A DNA stretch of 64,000 nucleotides from Lampris incognitus (Eukaryota > Chordata > Actinopteri > Lampriformes > Lampridae): contig NC_079212.1 in assembly GCF_029633865.1 (NCBI RefSeq), positions 80,320,672 to 80,384,671 on the forward strand, in the 5' to 3' direction. The notes under the pieces are model-generated. The model was not told the DNA's origin. It did no database searches and saw only the letters and a list, made by a program, of their open reading frames with translations. The stretch's first letter is position 1. Each line of letters begins with the position of its first letter. Below are positions 14,231-29,200 of the stretch, one piece after another. The position numbers were made by a program, and so were the translations under genes.

Positions 14231-17200
14231 GTCTTTATACCAGCGTTTCTGTGTTTAGTCTTTACATCAGTGTTTCTGAGTGTAGTCTTTAAATCAGGGT
14301 TTCTTTGTTTAGTCTTTAAATCAGGGTTTCTTTGTTTAGTCTTTACACCATGGTTTCTGTGTTTAGTCTTTACACCAGGGTTTGTGATTAGTCTTTACAC
14401 CATGGTTTCTGTGTTTAGTCTTTACACCACGGTTTGTATTTAGTCTTTACAACAGGGTTTCTGTGTTTAGGCTTTACACCATGGTTTCTGTGTTCAGTCT
14501 TTACACCAGGGTTTCTGTGTTTAGGCTTTACACCAGGGATTGTGTTTAATCTTTACACCAGGCTTTCTGTGTTTAGTCTTAACACCAGGGTTTCTGTGTT
14601 CAGTCTTTACACCAGGGGTTCTGTGTTTAGGCTTTACACCAGGGTTTCTGTGTTTAGTCTTTACACCAGGGATTCTGTGTTTAGTCTTTAAATCAGGGTT
14701 TCTTTGTTTCGTCTTTAAATCAGCGTTTCTTTGTTTAGTCTTTACATCAGGGTTTTGATGTTTAGTCTTAACATAAGGGTTTCTGTGTTTAGTCTTTACA
14801 CCAGGGTTTCTGTGTTTAGTCTGTACACCAGGGTTTGTGTTTAGTCTTTACACCATGGTTTCTGTGTTTAGTCTTTACACCAGTGTTTGTGTTTAGTCTC
14901 TACACCAGGGTTTTTGTTTAGTCTTTACACCAGGGTTTCTGTGTTTAGTCTTTACACCAGGCTTTCTGTGTTTAGTCTTAACACCAGTGTTTCTGTGTTT
15001 AGGCTTTACACCAGGGTTTCTGTGTTCAGTCTTTACACCAGGGGTTCTGTGTTTAGGCTTTACACCAGGGTTTCTGTGTTTAGTCTTTACAACAGGGTTT
15101 CTGTGTTTAGTCTTTAAATCAGGGTTTCTTTGTTTCGTCTTTAAATCAGCGTTTCTTTGTTTAGTCTTAACATAAGGGTTTCTGTGTTTAGTCTTTACAC
15201 CAGGGTTTCTGTGTTTAGTCTGTACACCAGGGTTTGTGTTTAGTCTTTACATCATGGTTTCTGTGTTTAGTCTTTACAGCAGGGTTTCTGTGTTTAGTCT
15301 CTACACCAGGGTTTTTGTTTAGTCTTTACACCAGGGTTTCTGTGTTTATTCTTTACACCAGGGTTTTTGTCTTGAGTCTTTACACCAGGGTGTGTGTTTA
15401 GTCTTTACACCAGGGTTTTTGTGTTTAGTCTGTACACCGGGGTTTGTGTTTAGTCTTTACACCAGGGTTTCTGTCTTTAGGCTTTACACCAGGGTTTGTG
15501 TTCAGTCTTTACACCAGGGTTCCTGTGTTTAGTCTTTACACCAGGGTTTCTGTGTTAAGTCTTTACACCAGAGGTTCTGTGTTTAGTCTTTACACCAGGG
15601 TTTCTGTGTTTAGTCTTTACATCAGTGTTTCTGGGTGTAGTCTTTAAATCAGGGTTTCTTTGTTTAGTCTTTAAATCAGGGTTTCTTTGTTTAGTCTTTA
15701 CACCAGGGTTTCTGTGTTTAGTCTTTACACCAGGGTTTGTGAGTAGTCTTTACACCATGGTTTCTGTGTTTAGTCTTTACACCAGGGTTTGTATTTAGTC
15801 TTTACACCAGGGTTTCTGTGTTTAGGCTTTACACCATGGTGTCTGTGTTCAGTCTTTACACCAGGGTTTCTGTGTTTAGTCTTTACACCAGGGATTGTGA
15901 TTAGTCTTTACACCAGGGTTTCTGTGTTTAGTCTTTACACCAGGGTTTGTGATTAGTCTTCACACCATGGTTTCTGTGTTTAGTCTTTACACCAGGGTTT
16001 GTATTTAGTCTTTACACCAGGGTTTCTGTGTTTAGGCTTTACACCATGGTTTCTGTGTTCAGTCTTTACACCAGGGTTTCTGTGTTTAGGCTTTACACCA
16101 GGGATTGTGTTTAATCTTTACACCAGGCTTTCTGTGTTTAGTCTTAACAACAGTGTTTCTGTGTTTAGGCTTTACACCAGGGTTTCTGTGTTCAGTCTTT
16201 ACACCAGCGGTTCTGTGTTTAGGCTTTACACCAGGGTTTCTGTGTTTAGTCTTTACACCAGGGATTCTGTGTTTAGTCTTTAAATCAGGGTTTCTTTGTT
16301 TCGTCTTTAAATCAGCGTTTCTTTGTTTAGTCTTTACATCAGGGTTTTGATGTTTAGTCTTAACATAAGTGTTTCTGTGTTTAGTCTTTACACCAGGGTT
16401 TCTGTGTTTAGTCTGTACACCAGGGTTTGTGTTTAGTCTTTACACCATGGTTTCTGTGTTTAGTCTTTACACAAGTGTTTGTGTTTAGACTCTACACCAG
16501 GGTTTTTGTTTAGTCTTTACACCAGGGTTTCTGTGTTTAGTCTTTACACCAGGGTTTGTGATTAGTCTTAACACCAGGCTTTCTGTGTTTAGTCTTAACA
16601 CCAGTGTTTCTGTGTTTAGGCTTTACACCAGGGTTTCTGTGTTCAGTCTTTACACCAGGGGTTCTGTGTTTAGGCTTTACACCAGGGTTTGTGTGTTTAG
16701 TCTTTACACCAGGGTTTCTGTGTTTAGTCTTTAAATCAGGGTTTCTTTGTTTCGTCTTTAAATCAGCGTTTCTTTGTTTAGTCTTAACATAAGGGTTTCT
16801 GTGTTTAGTCTTTACACCAGGGTTTCTGTGTTTAGTCTGTACACCAGGGTTTGTGTTTAGTCTTTACATCATGGTTTCTGTGTTTAGTCTTTACAGCAGG
16901 GTTTCTGTGTTTAGTCTCTACACCAGGCTTTTTGTTTAGTCTTTACACCAGGGTTTCTGTGTTTATTCTTTACACCAGGGTTTTTGTCTTGAGTCTTTAC
17001 ACCAGGGTGTGTGTTTAGTCTTTACACCAGGGTTTTTGTGTTTAGTCTGTACACCGGGGTTTGTGTTTAGTCTTTACACCAGGGTTTCTGTGTTTAGGCT
17101 TTACACCAGTTTTTGTGTTCAGTCTTTACACCAGGGTTTCTGTGTTTAGTCTTTACACCAGGGTTTCTGTGTTAAGTCTTTACAAAAGAGGTTCTGTGTT

Positions 17201-20200
17201 TAGTCTTTACACCAGGGTTTCTGTGTTTAGTCTTTACATCAGTGTTTCTGGGTGTAGTCTTTAAATCAGGGTTTCTTTGTTTAGTCTTTAAATCAGGGTG
17301 TCTTTGTTTAGTCTTTACACCAGGGTTTCTGTGTTTAGTCTTTACACCAGGGTTTGTGAGTAGTCTTTACACCATGGTTTCTGTGTTTAGTCTTTACACC
17401 AGGGTTTGTATTTAGTCTTTACACCAGGGTTTCTGTGTTTAGGCTTTACACCATGGTGTCTGTGTTCAGTCTTTACACCATGGTTTCTGTGCTTAGTCTT
17501 TACACCAGGTTTTCCGTGTTTAGTCTTTAAATCAGGGTGTCTTTGTTTAGTCTTTACATCAGGGTTTCTTTGTTTAGTCTTTACATCAGGGTTTTGGTGT
17601 TTAGTCTTAACATAAAGGTTTCTGTGTTTAGTCTTTACACCAGGGTTACTATGTTTAGTGTTTACACCAGGGTTTGTGTTTAGTCTTTAACACCATGGTT
17701 TCTGTGTTTAGTCTTTACACCAGGGTTTCTGTATTTAGTATTTACACCAGGGTTTCTATGTTTAGTCTTTACACCAGGGTTTGTGATTTGTCTTTACACC
17801 AGGGTTTCTGTGTTAAGTCTTTACACCAGGGTTTCTGTGTTAAGTCTTTACACCAGGGGTTCTGTGTTTAGTCTTTACACCAGGGTTTCTGTGTTTAGTC
17901 TTTACATCAGTGTTTCTGAGTCTAGTCTTTAAGTCAGGGTTTCTTTGTTTAGTCTTTAAATCAGGGTTTCTTTGTTTAGTCTTTACACCAGGGTTTCTGT
18001 GTTTAGTCTTTACACCAGGGTTTGTATTTAGTCTTTACACCAGGGTTTCTGTGTTTAGGCTTTACACCATGGTTTCTGTATTTAGTATTTACACCAGGGT
18101 TTCTATGTTTAGTCTTTACACCAGGGTTTGTGATTTGTCTTTACACCAGGGTTTCTGTGTTAAGTCTTTACACCAGGGTTTCTGTGTTAAGTCTTTACAC
18201 CAGGGGTTCTGTGTTTAGTCTTTACACCAGGGTTTCTGTGTTTAGTCTTTACATCAGTGTTTCTGAGTGTAGTCTTTAAGTCAGGGTTTCTTTGTTTAGT
18301 CTTTAAATCAGGGTTTCTTTGTTTAGTCTTTACACCAGGGTTTCTGTGTTTAGTCTTTACACCAGGGTTTGTATTTAGTCTTTACACCAGGGTTTCTGTG
18401 TTTAGGCTTTACACCATGGTTTCTGTGTTCAGTCTTTACACCAGGGTTTCTGTGTTTAGGCTTTACACCAGGGATTGTGTTTAATCTTTACACAAGGCTT
18501 TCTGTGTTTAGTCTTAACACCAGTGTTTCTGTGTTTAGGCTTTACACCAGGGTTTCTGTGTTCAGTCTTTACACCAGGGGTTCTGTGTTTAGGCTTTACA
18601 CCAGGGTTTCTGTGTTTAGTCTTTACACCAGGGATTCTGTGTTTAGTCTTTAAATCAGGGTTTCTTTGTTTCGTCTTTAAATCAGCGTTTCTTTGTTTAG
18701 TCTTTACATCAGGGTTTTGATGTTTAGTCCTAACATAAGGGTTTCTGTGTTTAGTCTTTACACCAGGGTTTCTGTGTTTAGTCTGTACACCAGGGTTTGT
18801 GTTTAGTCTTTACACCATGGTTTCTGTGTTTAGTCTTTACACCAGTGTTTGTGTTTAGTCTCTACACCAGGGTTTTTGTTTAGTCTCTACACCAGGGTTT
18901 TTGTTTAGTCTTTACACCAGGGTTTCTGTGTTTAGTCTTTACACCAGGGTTTGTGATTAGTCTTTACACCAGGCTTTCTGTGTTTAGTCTTAACACCAGT
19001 GTTTCTGTGTTTAGGCTTTACACCAGGGTTTCTGTGTTCAGTCTTTACACCAGGGGTTCTGTGTTTAGGCTTTACACCAGGGTTTCTGTGTTTAGTCTTT
19101 ACACCAGGGTTTCTGTGTTTAGTCTTTAAATCCGGGTTTCTTTGTTTCGTCTTTAAATCAGCGTTTCTTTGTTTAGTCTTAACATAAGGGTTTCTGTGTT
19201 TAGTCTTTACACCAGGGTTTCTGTGTTTAGTCTGTACACCAGGGTTTGTGTTTAGTCTTTACATCATGGTTTCTGTGTTTAGTCTTTACAGCAGGGTTTC
19301 TGTGTTTAGTCTCTACACCAGGGTTTTTGTTTAGTCTTTACACCAGGGTTTCTGTGTTTATTCTTTACACCAGGGTTTTTGTCTTGAGTCTTTACACCAG
19401 GGTGTGTGTTTAGTCTTTACACCAGGGTTTTTGTGTTTAGTCTGTACACCGGGGTTTGTGTTTAGTCTTTACACCAGGGTTTCTGTCTTTAGGCTTTACA
19501 CCAGGGTTTGTGTTCAGTCTTTACACCAGGGTTTCTGTGTTTAGTCTTTACACCAGGGTTTCTGTGTTAAGTCTTTACACCAGAGGTTCTGTGTTTAGTC
19601 TTTACACCAGGGTTTCTGTGTTTAGTCTTTACATCAGGGTTTCTGTGTTTAGGCTTTAAATCAGGGTTTCTTTGTTTAGTCTTTACACCAGGGTTTCTGT
19701 GTTTAGTCTTTACACCAGGGTTTGTGAGTAGTCTTTACACCATGGTTTCTGTGTTTAGTCTTTACACCAGGGTTTGTATTTAGTCTTTACACCAGGGTTT
19801 CTGTGTTTAGGCTTTACACCATGGTGTCTGTGTTCAGTCTTTACACCAGGGTTTCTGTGTTTAGTCTTTACACCAGGGATTGTGATTAGTCTTTACACCA
19901 GGGTTTCTGTGTTTAGTCTTTACACCAGGGTTTGTGATTAGTCTTCACACCATGGTTTCTGTGTTTAGTCTTTACACCAGGGTTTGTATTTAGTCTTTAC
20001 ACCAGGGTTTCTGTGTTTAGGCTTTACACCATGGTTTCTGTGTTCAGTCTTTACACCAGGGTTTCTGTGTTTAGGCTTTACACCAGGGATTGTGTTTAAT
20101 CTTTACACCAGGCTTTCTGTGTTTAGTCTTAACACCAGTGTTTCTGTGTTTAGGCTTTACACCAGGGTTTCTGTGTTCAGTCTTTACACCAGCGGTTCTG

Positions 20201-23200
20201 TGTTTAGGCTTTACACCAGGGTTTCTGTGTTTAGTCTTTACACCAGGGATTCTGTGTTTAGTCTTTAAATCAGGGTTTCTTTGTTTCGTCTTTAAATCAG
20301 CGTTTCTTTGTTTAGTCTTTACATCAGGGTTTTGATGTTTAGTCTTAACATAAGGGTTTCTGTGTTTAGTCTTTACACCAGGGTTTCTGTGTTTAGTCTG
20401 TACACCAGGGTTTGTGTTTAGTCTTTACACCATGGTTTCTGTGTTTAGTCTTTACACAAGTGTTTGTGTTTAGTCTCTACACCAGGGTTTTTGTTTAGTC
20501 TTTACACCAGGGTTTCTGTGTTTAGTCTTTACACCAGGGTTTGTGATTAGTCTTTACACCAGGCTTTCTGTGTTTAGTCTTAACACCAGTGTTTCTGTGT
20601 TTAGGCTTTACACCAGGGTTTCTGTGTTCAGTCTTTACACCAGGGGTTCTGTGTTTAGGCTTTACACCAGGGTTTGTGTGTTTAGTCTTTACACCAGGGT
20701 TTCTGTGTTTAGTCTTTAAATCAGGGTTTCTTTGTTTCGTCTTTAAATCAGCGTTTCTTTGTTTAGTCTTAACATAAGGGTTTCTGTGTTTAGTCTTTAC
20801 ACCAGGGTTTCTGTGTTTAGTCTGTACACCAGGGTTTGTGTTTAGTCTTTACATCATGGTTTCTGTGTTTAGTCTTTACAGCAGGGTTTCTGTGTTTAGT
20901 CTCTACACCAGGGTTTTTGTTTAGTCTTTACACCAGGGTTTCTGTGTTTATTCTTTACACCAGGGTTTTTGTCTTGAGTCTTTACACCAGGGTGTGTGTT
21001 TAGTCTTTACACCAGGGTTTTTGTGTTTAGTCTGTACACCGGGGTTTGTGTTTAGTCTTTACACCAGGGTTTCTGTGTTTAGGCTTTACACCAGTTTTTG
21101 TGTTCAGTCTTTACACCAGGGTTTCTGTGTTTAGTCTTTACACCAGGGTTTCTGTGTTAAGTCTTTACACCAGAGGTTCTGTGTTTAGTCTTTACACCAG
21201 GGTTTCTGTGTTTAGTCTTTACATCAGTGTTTCTGGGTGTAGTCTTTAAATCAGGGTTTCTTTGTTTAGTCTTTAAATCAGGGTGTCTTTGTTTAGTCTT
21301 TACACCAGGGTTTCTGTGTTTAGTCTTTACACCAGGGTTTGTGAGTAGTCTTTACACCATGGTTTCTGTGTTTAGTCTTTACACCAGGGTTTGTATTTAG
21401 TCTTTACACCAGGGTTTCTGTGTTTAGGCTTTACACCATGGTGTCTGTGTTCAGTCTTTACACCAGGGTTTCTGTGTTTAGTCTTTACACCAGGGATTGT
21501 GATTAGTCTTTACACCATGGTTTCTGTGCTTAGTCTTTACACCAGGTTTTCCGTGTTTAGTCTTTAAATCAGGGTGTCTTTGTTTAGTCTTTACATCAGG
21601 GTTTCTTTGTTTAGTCTTTACATCAGGGTTTTGGTGTTTAGTCTTAACATAAAGGTTTCTGTGTTTAGTCTTTACACCAGGGTTACTATGTTTAGTGTTT
21701 ACACCAGGGTTTGTGTTTAGTCTTTAACACCATGGTTTCTGTGTTTAGTCTTTACACCAGGGTTTCTGTATTTAGTATTTACACCAGGGTTTCTATGTTT
21801 AGTCTTTACACCAGGGTTTGTGATTTGTCTTTACACCAGGGTTTCTGTGTTAAGTCTTTACACCAGTGTTTGTGTTTAGTCTCTACACCAGGGTTTTTGT
21901 TTAGTCTTTACACCAGGGTTTCTGTATTTATTCTTTACACCAGGGTTTTTGTCTTGAGTCTTTACACCAGGGTGTGTGTTTAGTCTTAACACCAGGGTTT
22001 TTGTGTTTAGTCTTTACATCAGGGTTTTGGTGTTTAGTCTTAACATAAAGGTTTCTGTGTTTAGTCTTTACACCAGGGTTACTATGTTTAGCGTTTACAC
22101 CAGGGTTTGTGTTTAGTCTTTAACACCATGGTTTCTGTGTTTAGTCTTTACACCAGGGTTTCTGTATTTAGTATTTACACCAGGGTTTCTATGTTTAGTC
22201 TTTACACCAGGGTTTGTGATTTGTCTTTACACCAGGGTTTCTGTGTTAAGTCTTTACACCAGGGTTTCTGTGTTAAGTCTTTACACCAGGGGTTCTGTGT
22301 TTAGTCTTTACACCAGGGTTTCTGTGTTTAGTCTTTACATCAGTGTTTCTGAGTGTAGTCTTTAAGTCAGGGTTTCTTTGTTTAGTCTTTAAATCAGGGT
22401 TTCTTTGTTTAGTCTTTACACCAGGGTTTCTGTGTTTAGTCTTTACACCAGGGTTTGTATTTAGTCTTTACACCAGGGTTTCTGTGTTTAGGCTTTACAC
22501 CATGGTTTCTGTGTTCAGTCTTTACACCAGGGTTTCTGTGTTTAGGCTTTACACCAGGGATTGTGTTTAATCTTTACACCAGGCTTTCTGTGTTTAGTCT
22601 TAACACCAGTGTTTCTGTGTTTAGGCTTTACACCAGGGTTTCTGTGTTCAGTCTTTACACCAGGGGTTCTGTGTTTAGGCTTTACACCAGGGTTTCTGTG
22701 TTTAGTCTTTACACCAGGGATTCTGTGTTTAGTCTTTAAATCAGGGTTTCTTTGTTTCGTCTTTAAATCAGCGTTTCTTTGTTTAGTCTTTACATCAGGG
22801 TTTTGATGTTTAGTCCTAACATAAGGGTTTCTGTGTTTAGTCTTTACACCAGGGTTTCTGTGTTTAGTCTGTACACCAGGGTTTGTGTTTAGTCTTTACA
22901 CCATGGTTTCTGTGTTTAGTCTTTACACCAGTGTTTGTGTTTAGTCTCTACACCAGGGTTTTTGTTTAGTCTTTACACCAGGGTTTCTGTGTTTATTCTT
23001 TACACCAGGGTTTTTGTCTTGAGTCTTTACACCAGGGTGTGTGTTTAGTCTTTACAACAGGGTTTTTGTGTTTAGTCTGTACACCGGGGTTTGTGTTTAG
23101 TCTTTACACCAGGGTTTCTGTGTTTCGGCTTTACACCAGGGTTTGTGTTCAGTCTTTACACCAGGGGTTCTGTGTTTAGGCTTTACACCAGGGTTTCTGT

Positions 23201-26200
23201 GTTTAGTCTTTAAACCAGGGTTTCTTTGTTAAGTCTTTACACCAGCGTTTCTGTGTTTAGTCTCTACATCAGGTTTTCCGTGTTTAGGCTTTACGCCAGG
23301 GTTTCTGTGTTTAGTCTTTAAATCAGGGTTTCTTTGTTTCGTCTTTAAATCAGCGTTTCTTTGTTTAGTCTTAACATAAGGGTTTCTGTGTTTAGTCTTT
23401 ACACCAGGGTTTCTGTGTTTAGTCTGTACACCAGGGTTTGTGTTTAGTCTTTACATCATGGTTTCTGTGTTTAGTCTTTACAGCAGGGTTTCTGTGTTTA
23501 GTCTCTACACCAGGGTTTTTGTTTAGTCTTTACACCAGGGTTTCTGTGTTTATTCTTTACACCAGGGTTTTTGTCTTGAGTCTTTACACCAGGGTGTGTG
23601 TTTAGTCTTTACACCAGGGTTTTTGTGTTTAGTCTGTACACCGGGGTTTGTGTTTAGTCTTTACACCAGGGTTTCTGTCTTTAGGCTTTACACCAGGGTT
23701 TGTGTTCAGTCTTTACACCAGGGTTTCTGTGTTTAGTCTTTACACCAGGGTTTCTGTGTTAAGTCTTTACACCAGAGGTTCTGTGTTTAGTCTTTACACC
23801 AGGGTTTCTGTGTTTAGTCTTTACATCAGTGTTTCTGGGTGTAGTCTTTAAATCAGGGTTTCTTTGTTTAGTCTTTAAATCAGGGTTTCTTTGTTTAGTC
23901 TTTACACCAGGGTTTCTGTGTTTAGTCTTTACACCAGGGTTTGTGAGTAGTCTTTACACCATGGTTTTTGTGTTTAGTCTTTACACCAGGGTTTGTATTT
24001 AGTCTTTACACCAGGGTTTCTGTGTTTAGGCTTTACACCATGGTGTCTGTGTTCAGTCTTTACACCAGGGTTTCTGTGTTTAGTCTTTACACCAGGGATT
24101 GTGATTAGTCTTTACACCATGGTTTCTGTGCTTAGTCTTTACACCAGGTTTTCCGTGTTTAGTCTTTAAATCAGGGTGTCTTTGTTTAGTCTTTACATCA
24201 GGGTTTCTTTGTTTAGTCTTTACATCAGGGTTTTGGTGTTTAGTCTTAACATAAAGGTTTCTGTGTTTAGTCTTTACACCAGGGTTACTATGTTTAGTGT
24301 TTACACCAGGGTTTGTGTTTAGTCTTTAACACCATGGTTTCTGTGTTTAGTCTTTACACCAGGGTTTCTGTATTTAGTATTTACACCAGGGTTTCTATGT
24401 TTAGTCTTTACACCAGGGTTTGTGATTTGTCTTTACACCAGGGTTTCTGTGTTAAGTCTTTACACCAGTGTTTGTGTTTAGTCTCTACACCAGGGTTTTT
24501 GTTTAGTCTTTACACCAGGGTTTCTGTATTTATTCTTTACACCAGGGTTTTTGTCTTGAGTCTTTACACCAGGGTGTGTGTTTAGTCTTAACACCAGGGT
24601 TTTTGTGTTTAGTCTTTACATCAGGGTTTTGGTGTTTAGTCTTAACATAAAGGTTTCTGTGTTTAGTCTTTACACCAGGGTTACTATGTTTAGTGTTTAC
24701 ACCAGGGTTTGTGTTTAGTCTTTAACACCATGGTTTCTGTGTTTAGTCTTTACACCAGGGTTTCTGTATTTAGTATTTACACCAGGGTTTCTATATTTAG
24801 TCTTTACACCAGGGTTTGTGATTTGTCTTTACACCAGGGTTTCTGTGTTAAGTCTTTACACCAGGGTTTCTGTGTTAAGTCTTTACACCAGGGGTTCTGT
24901 GTTTAGTCTTTACACCAGGGTTTCTGTGTTTAGTCTTTACATCAGTGTTTCTGAGTGTAGTCTTTAAGTCAGGGTTTCTTTGTTTAGTCTTTAAATCAGG
25001 GTTTCTTTGTTTAGTCTTTACACCAGGGTTTCTGTGTTTAGTCTTTACACCAGGGTTTGTATTTAGTCTTTACACCAGGGTTTCTGTGTTTAGGCTTTAC
25101 ACCATGGTTTCTGTGTTCAGTCTTTACACCAGGGTTTCTGTGTTTAGGCTTTACACCAGGGATTGTGTTTAATCTTTACACCAGGCTTTCTGTGTTTAGT
25201 CTTAACACCAGTGTTTCTGTGTTTAGGCTTTACACCAGGGTTTCTGTGTTCAGTCTTTACACCAGGGGTTCTGTGTTTAGGCTTTACACCAGGGTTTCTG
25301 TGTTTAGTCTTTACACCAGGGATTCTGTGTTTAGTCTTTAAATCAGGGTTTCTTTGTTTCGTCTTTAAATCAGCGTTTCTTTGTTTAGTCTTTACATCAG
25401 GGTTTTGATGTTTAGTCCTAACATAAGGGTTTCTGTGTTTAGTCTTTACACCAGGGTTTCTGTGTTTAGTCTGTACACCAGGGTTTGTGTTTAGTCTTTA
25501 CACCATGGTTTCTGTGTTTAGTCTTTACACCAGTGTTTGTGTTTAGTCTCTACACCAGGGTTTTTGTTTAGTCTTTACACCAGGGTTTCTGTGTTTATTC
25601 TTTACACCAGGGTTTTTGTCTTGAGTCTTTACACCAGGGTGTGTGTTTAGTCTTTACAACAGGGTTTTTGTGTTTAGTCTGTACACCGGGGTTTGTGTTT
25701 AGTCTTTACACCAGGGTTTCTGTGTTTAGGCTTTACACCAGGGTTTGTGTTCAGTCTTTACACCAGGGGTTCTGTGTTTAGGCTTTACACCAGGGTTTCT
25801 GTGTTTAGTCTTTAAACCAGGGTTTCTTTGTTAAGTCTTTACACCAGCGTTTCTGTGTTTAGTCTCTACATCAGGTTTTCCGTGTTTAGGCTTTACGCCA
25901 GGGTTTCTGTGTTTAGTCTTTACAGTGGGTATCTGTGTTTAGTCTTTACAGCAGGGTTTCTGTGTTTAGTCTTTACACAAGGGTTTCTGTGTTTAGGCTT
26001 TACAATAGGGTTTCTGTGTTTAGTCTTTACACCAGGGTTTCTGTGTTTAATCTTTACACCAGGATTTGTGTTAAGGCTTTACACCAGGGTTGCTGTGTTA
26101 AGTCTTTACACCAGGGTTTCTGTTTTTAGTCTTTACACCAGGGTTTCTTTGTTTACGCTTTACACCAGTGTTTCTGTGTTTAGTCTTTACACCAGGTTTT

Positions 26201-29200
26201 GTGTTTAGTCTTTACAACATTTTTTCTGTGTTTAGACTTTTCACTAGGGTATCTGTGTTTAGTCTTTATATCATGGTTTCTGTGTTTAGTTTGTACACTA
26301 GGGTTTCTGTGTTTAGTCTTTACACCATGGTTTCTGTGTTTAGTCTTTACACAAGTGTTTGTGTTTAGTCTCTACACCAGGGTTTTTGTTTAGTCTTTAC
26401 ACCAGGGTTTCTGTGTTTAGTCTTTACACCAGGGTTTGTGATTAGTCTTTACACCAGGCTTTCTGTGTTTAGTCTTAACACCAGTGTTTCTGTGTTTAGG
26501 CTTTACACCAGGGTTTCTGTGTTCAGTCTTTACACCAGGGGTTCTGTGTTTAGGCTTTACACCAGGGTTTGTGTGTTTAGTCTTTACACCAGGGTTTCTG
26601 TGTTTAGTCTTTAAATCAGGGTTTCTTTGTTTCGTCTTTAAATCAGCGTTTCTTTGTTTAGTCTTAACATAAGGGTTTCTGTGTTTAGTCTTTACACCAG
26701 GGTTTCTGTGTTTAGTCTGTACACCAGGGTTTGTGTTTAGTCTTTACATCATGGTTTCTGTGTTTAGTCTTTACAGCAGGGTTTCTGTGTTTAGTCTCTA
26801 CACCAGGGTTTTTGTTTAGTCTTTACACCAGGGTTTCTGTGTTTATTCTTTACACCAGGGTTTTTGTCTTGAGTCTTTACACCAGGGTGTGTGTTTAGTC
26901 TTTACACCAGGGTTTTTGTGTTTAGTCTGTACACCGGGGTTTGTGTTTAGTCTTTACACCAGGGTTTCTGTGTTTAGGCTTTACACCAGTTTTTGTGTTC
27001 AGTCTTTACACCAGGGTTTCTGTGTTTAGTCTTTACACCAGGGTTTCTGTGTTAAGTCTTTACACCAGAGGTTCTGTGTTTAGTCTTTACACCAGGGTTT
27101 CTGTGTTTAGTCTTTACATCAGTGTTTCTGGGTGTAGTCTTTAAATCAGGGTTTCTTTGTTTAGTCTTTAAATCAGGGTGTCTTTGTTTAGTCTTTACAC
27201 CAGGGTTTCTGTGTTTAGTCTTTACACCAGGGTTTGTGAGTAGTCTTTACACCATGGTTTCTGTGTTTAGTCTTTACACCAGGGTTTGTATTTAGTCTTT
27301 ACACCAGGGTTTCTGTGTTTAGGCTTTACACCATGGTGTCTGTGTTCAGTCTTTACACCAGGGTTTCTGTGTTTAGTCTTTACACCAGGGATTGTGATTA
27401 GTCTTTACACCATGGTTTCTGTGCTTAGTCTTTACACCAGGTTTTCCGTGTTTAGTCTTTAAATCAGGGTGTCTTTGTTTAGTCTTTACATCAGGGTTTC
27501 TTTGTTTAGTCTTTACATCAGGGTTTTGGTGTTTAGTCTTAACATAAAGGTTTCTGTGTTTAGTCTTTACACCAGGGTTACTATGTTTAGTGTTTACACC
27601 AGGGTTTGTGTTTAGTCTTTAACACCATGGTTTCTGTGTTTAGTCTTTACACCAGGGTTTCTGTATTTAGTATTTACACCAGGGTTTCTATGTTTAGTCT
27701 TTACACCAGGGTTTGTGATTTGTCTTTACACCAGGGTTTCTGTGTTAAGTCTTTACACCAGTGTTTGTGTTTAGTCTCTACACCAGGGTTTTTGTTTAGT
27801 CTTTACACCAGGGTTTCTGTATTTATTCTTTACACCAGGGTTTTTGTCTTGAGTCTTTACACCAGGGTGTGTGTTTAGTCTTAACACCAGGGTTTTTGTG
27901 TTTAGTCTTTACATCAGGGTTTTGGTGTTTAGTCTTAACATAAAGGTTTCTGTGTTTAGTCTTTACACCAGGGTTACTATGTTTAGTGTTTACACCAGGG
28001 TTTGTGTTTAGTCTTTAACACCATGGTTTCTGTGTTTAGTCTTTACACCAGGGTTTCTGTATTTAGTATTTACACCAGGGTTTCTATATTTAGTCTTTAC
28101 ACCAGGGTTTGTGATTTGTCTTTACACCAGGGTTTCTGTGTTAAGTCTTTACACCAGGGTTTCTGTGTTAAGTCTTTACACCAGGGGTTCTGTGTTTAGT
28201 CTTTACACCAGGGTTTCTGTGTTTAGTCTTTACATCAGTGTTTCTGAGTGTAGTCTTTAAGTCAGGGTTTCTTTGTTTAGTCTTTAAATCAGGGTTTCTT
28301 TGTTTAGTCTTTACACCAGGGTTTCTGTGTTTAGTCTTTACACCAGGGTTTGTATTTAGTCTTTACACCAGGGTTTCTGTGTTTAGGCTTTACACCATGG
28401 TTTCTATGTTCAGTCTTTACACCAGGGTTTCTGTGTTTAGGCTTTACACCAGGGATTGTGTTTAATCTTTACACCAGGCTTTCTGTGTTTAGTCTTAACA
28501 CCAGTGTTTCTGTGTTTAGGCTTTACACCAGGGTTTCTGTGTTCAGTCTTTACACCAGGGGTTCTGTGTTTAGTCTTTACACCAGGGATTCTGTGTTTAG
28601 TCTTTAAATCAGGGTTTCTTTGTTTCGTCTTTAAATCAGCGTTTCTTTGTTTAGTCTTTACATCAGGGTTTTGATGTTTAGTCCTAACATAAGGGTTTCT
28701 GTGTTTAGTCTTTACACCAGGGTTTCTGTGTTTAGTCTGTACACCAGGGTTTGTGTTTAGTCTTTACACCATGGTTTCTGTGTTTAGTCTTTACACCAGT
28801 GTTTGTGTTTAGTCTCTACACCAGGGTTTTTGTTTAGTCTTTACACCAGGGTTTCTGTGTTTATTCTTTACACCAGGGTTTTTGTCTTGAGTCTTTACAC
28901 CAGGGTGTGTGTTTAGTCTTTACAACAGGGTTTTTGTGTTTAGTCTGTACACCGGGGTTTGTGTTTAGTCTTTACACCAGGGTTTCTGTGTTTAGGCTTT
29001 ACACCAGGGTTTGTGTTCAGTCTTTACACCAGGGGTTCTGTGTTTAGGCTTTACACCAGGGTTTCTGTGTTTAGTCTTTAAACCAGGGTTTCTTTGTTAA
29101 GTCTTTACACCAGCGTTTCTGTGTTTAGTCTCTACATCAGGTTTTCCGTGTTTAGGCTTTACAACAGGGTTTCTGTGTTTAGTCTTTAAATCAGGGTTTC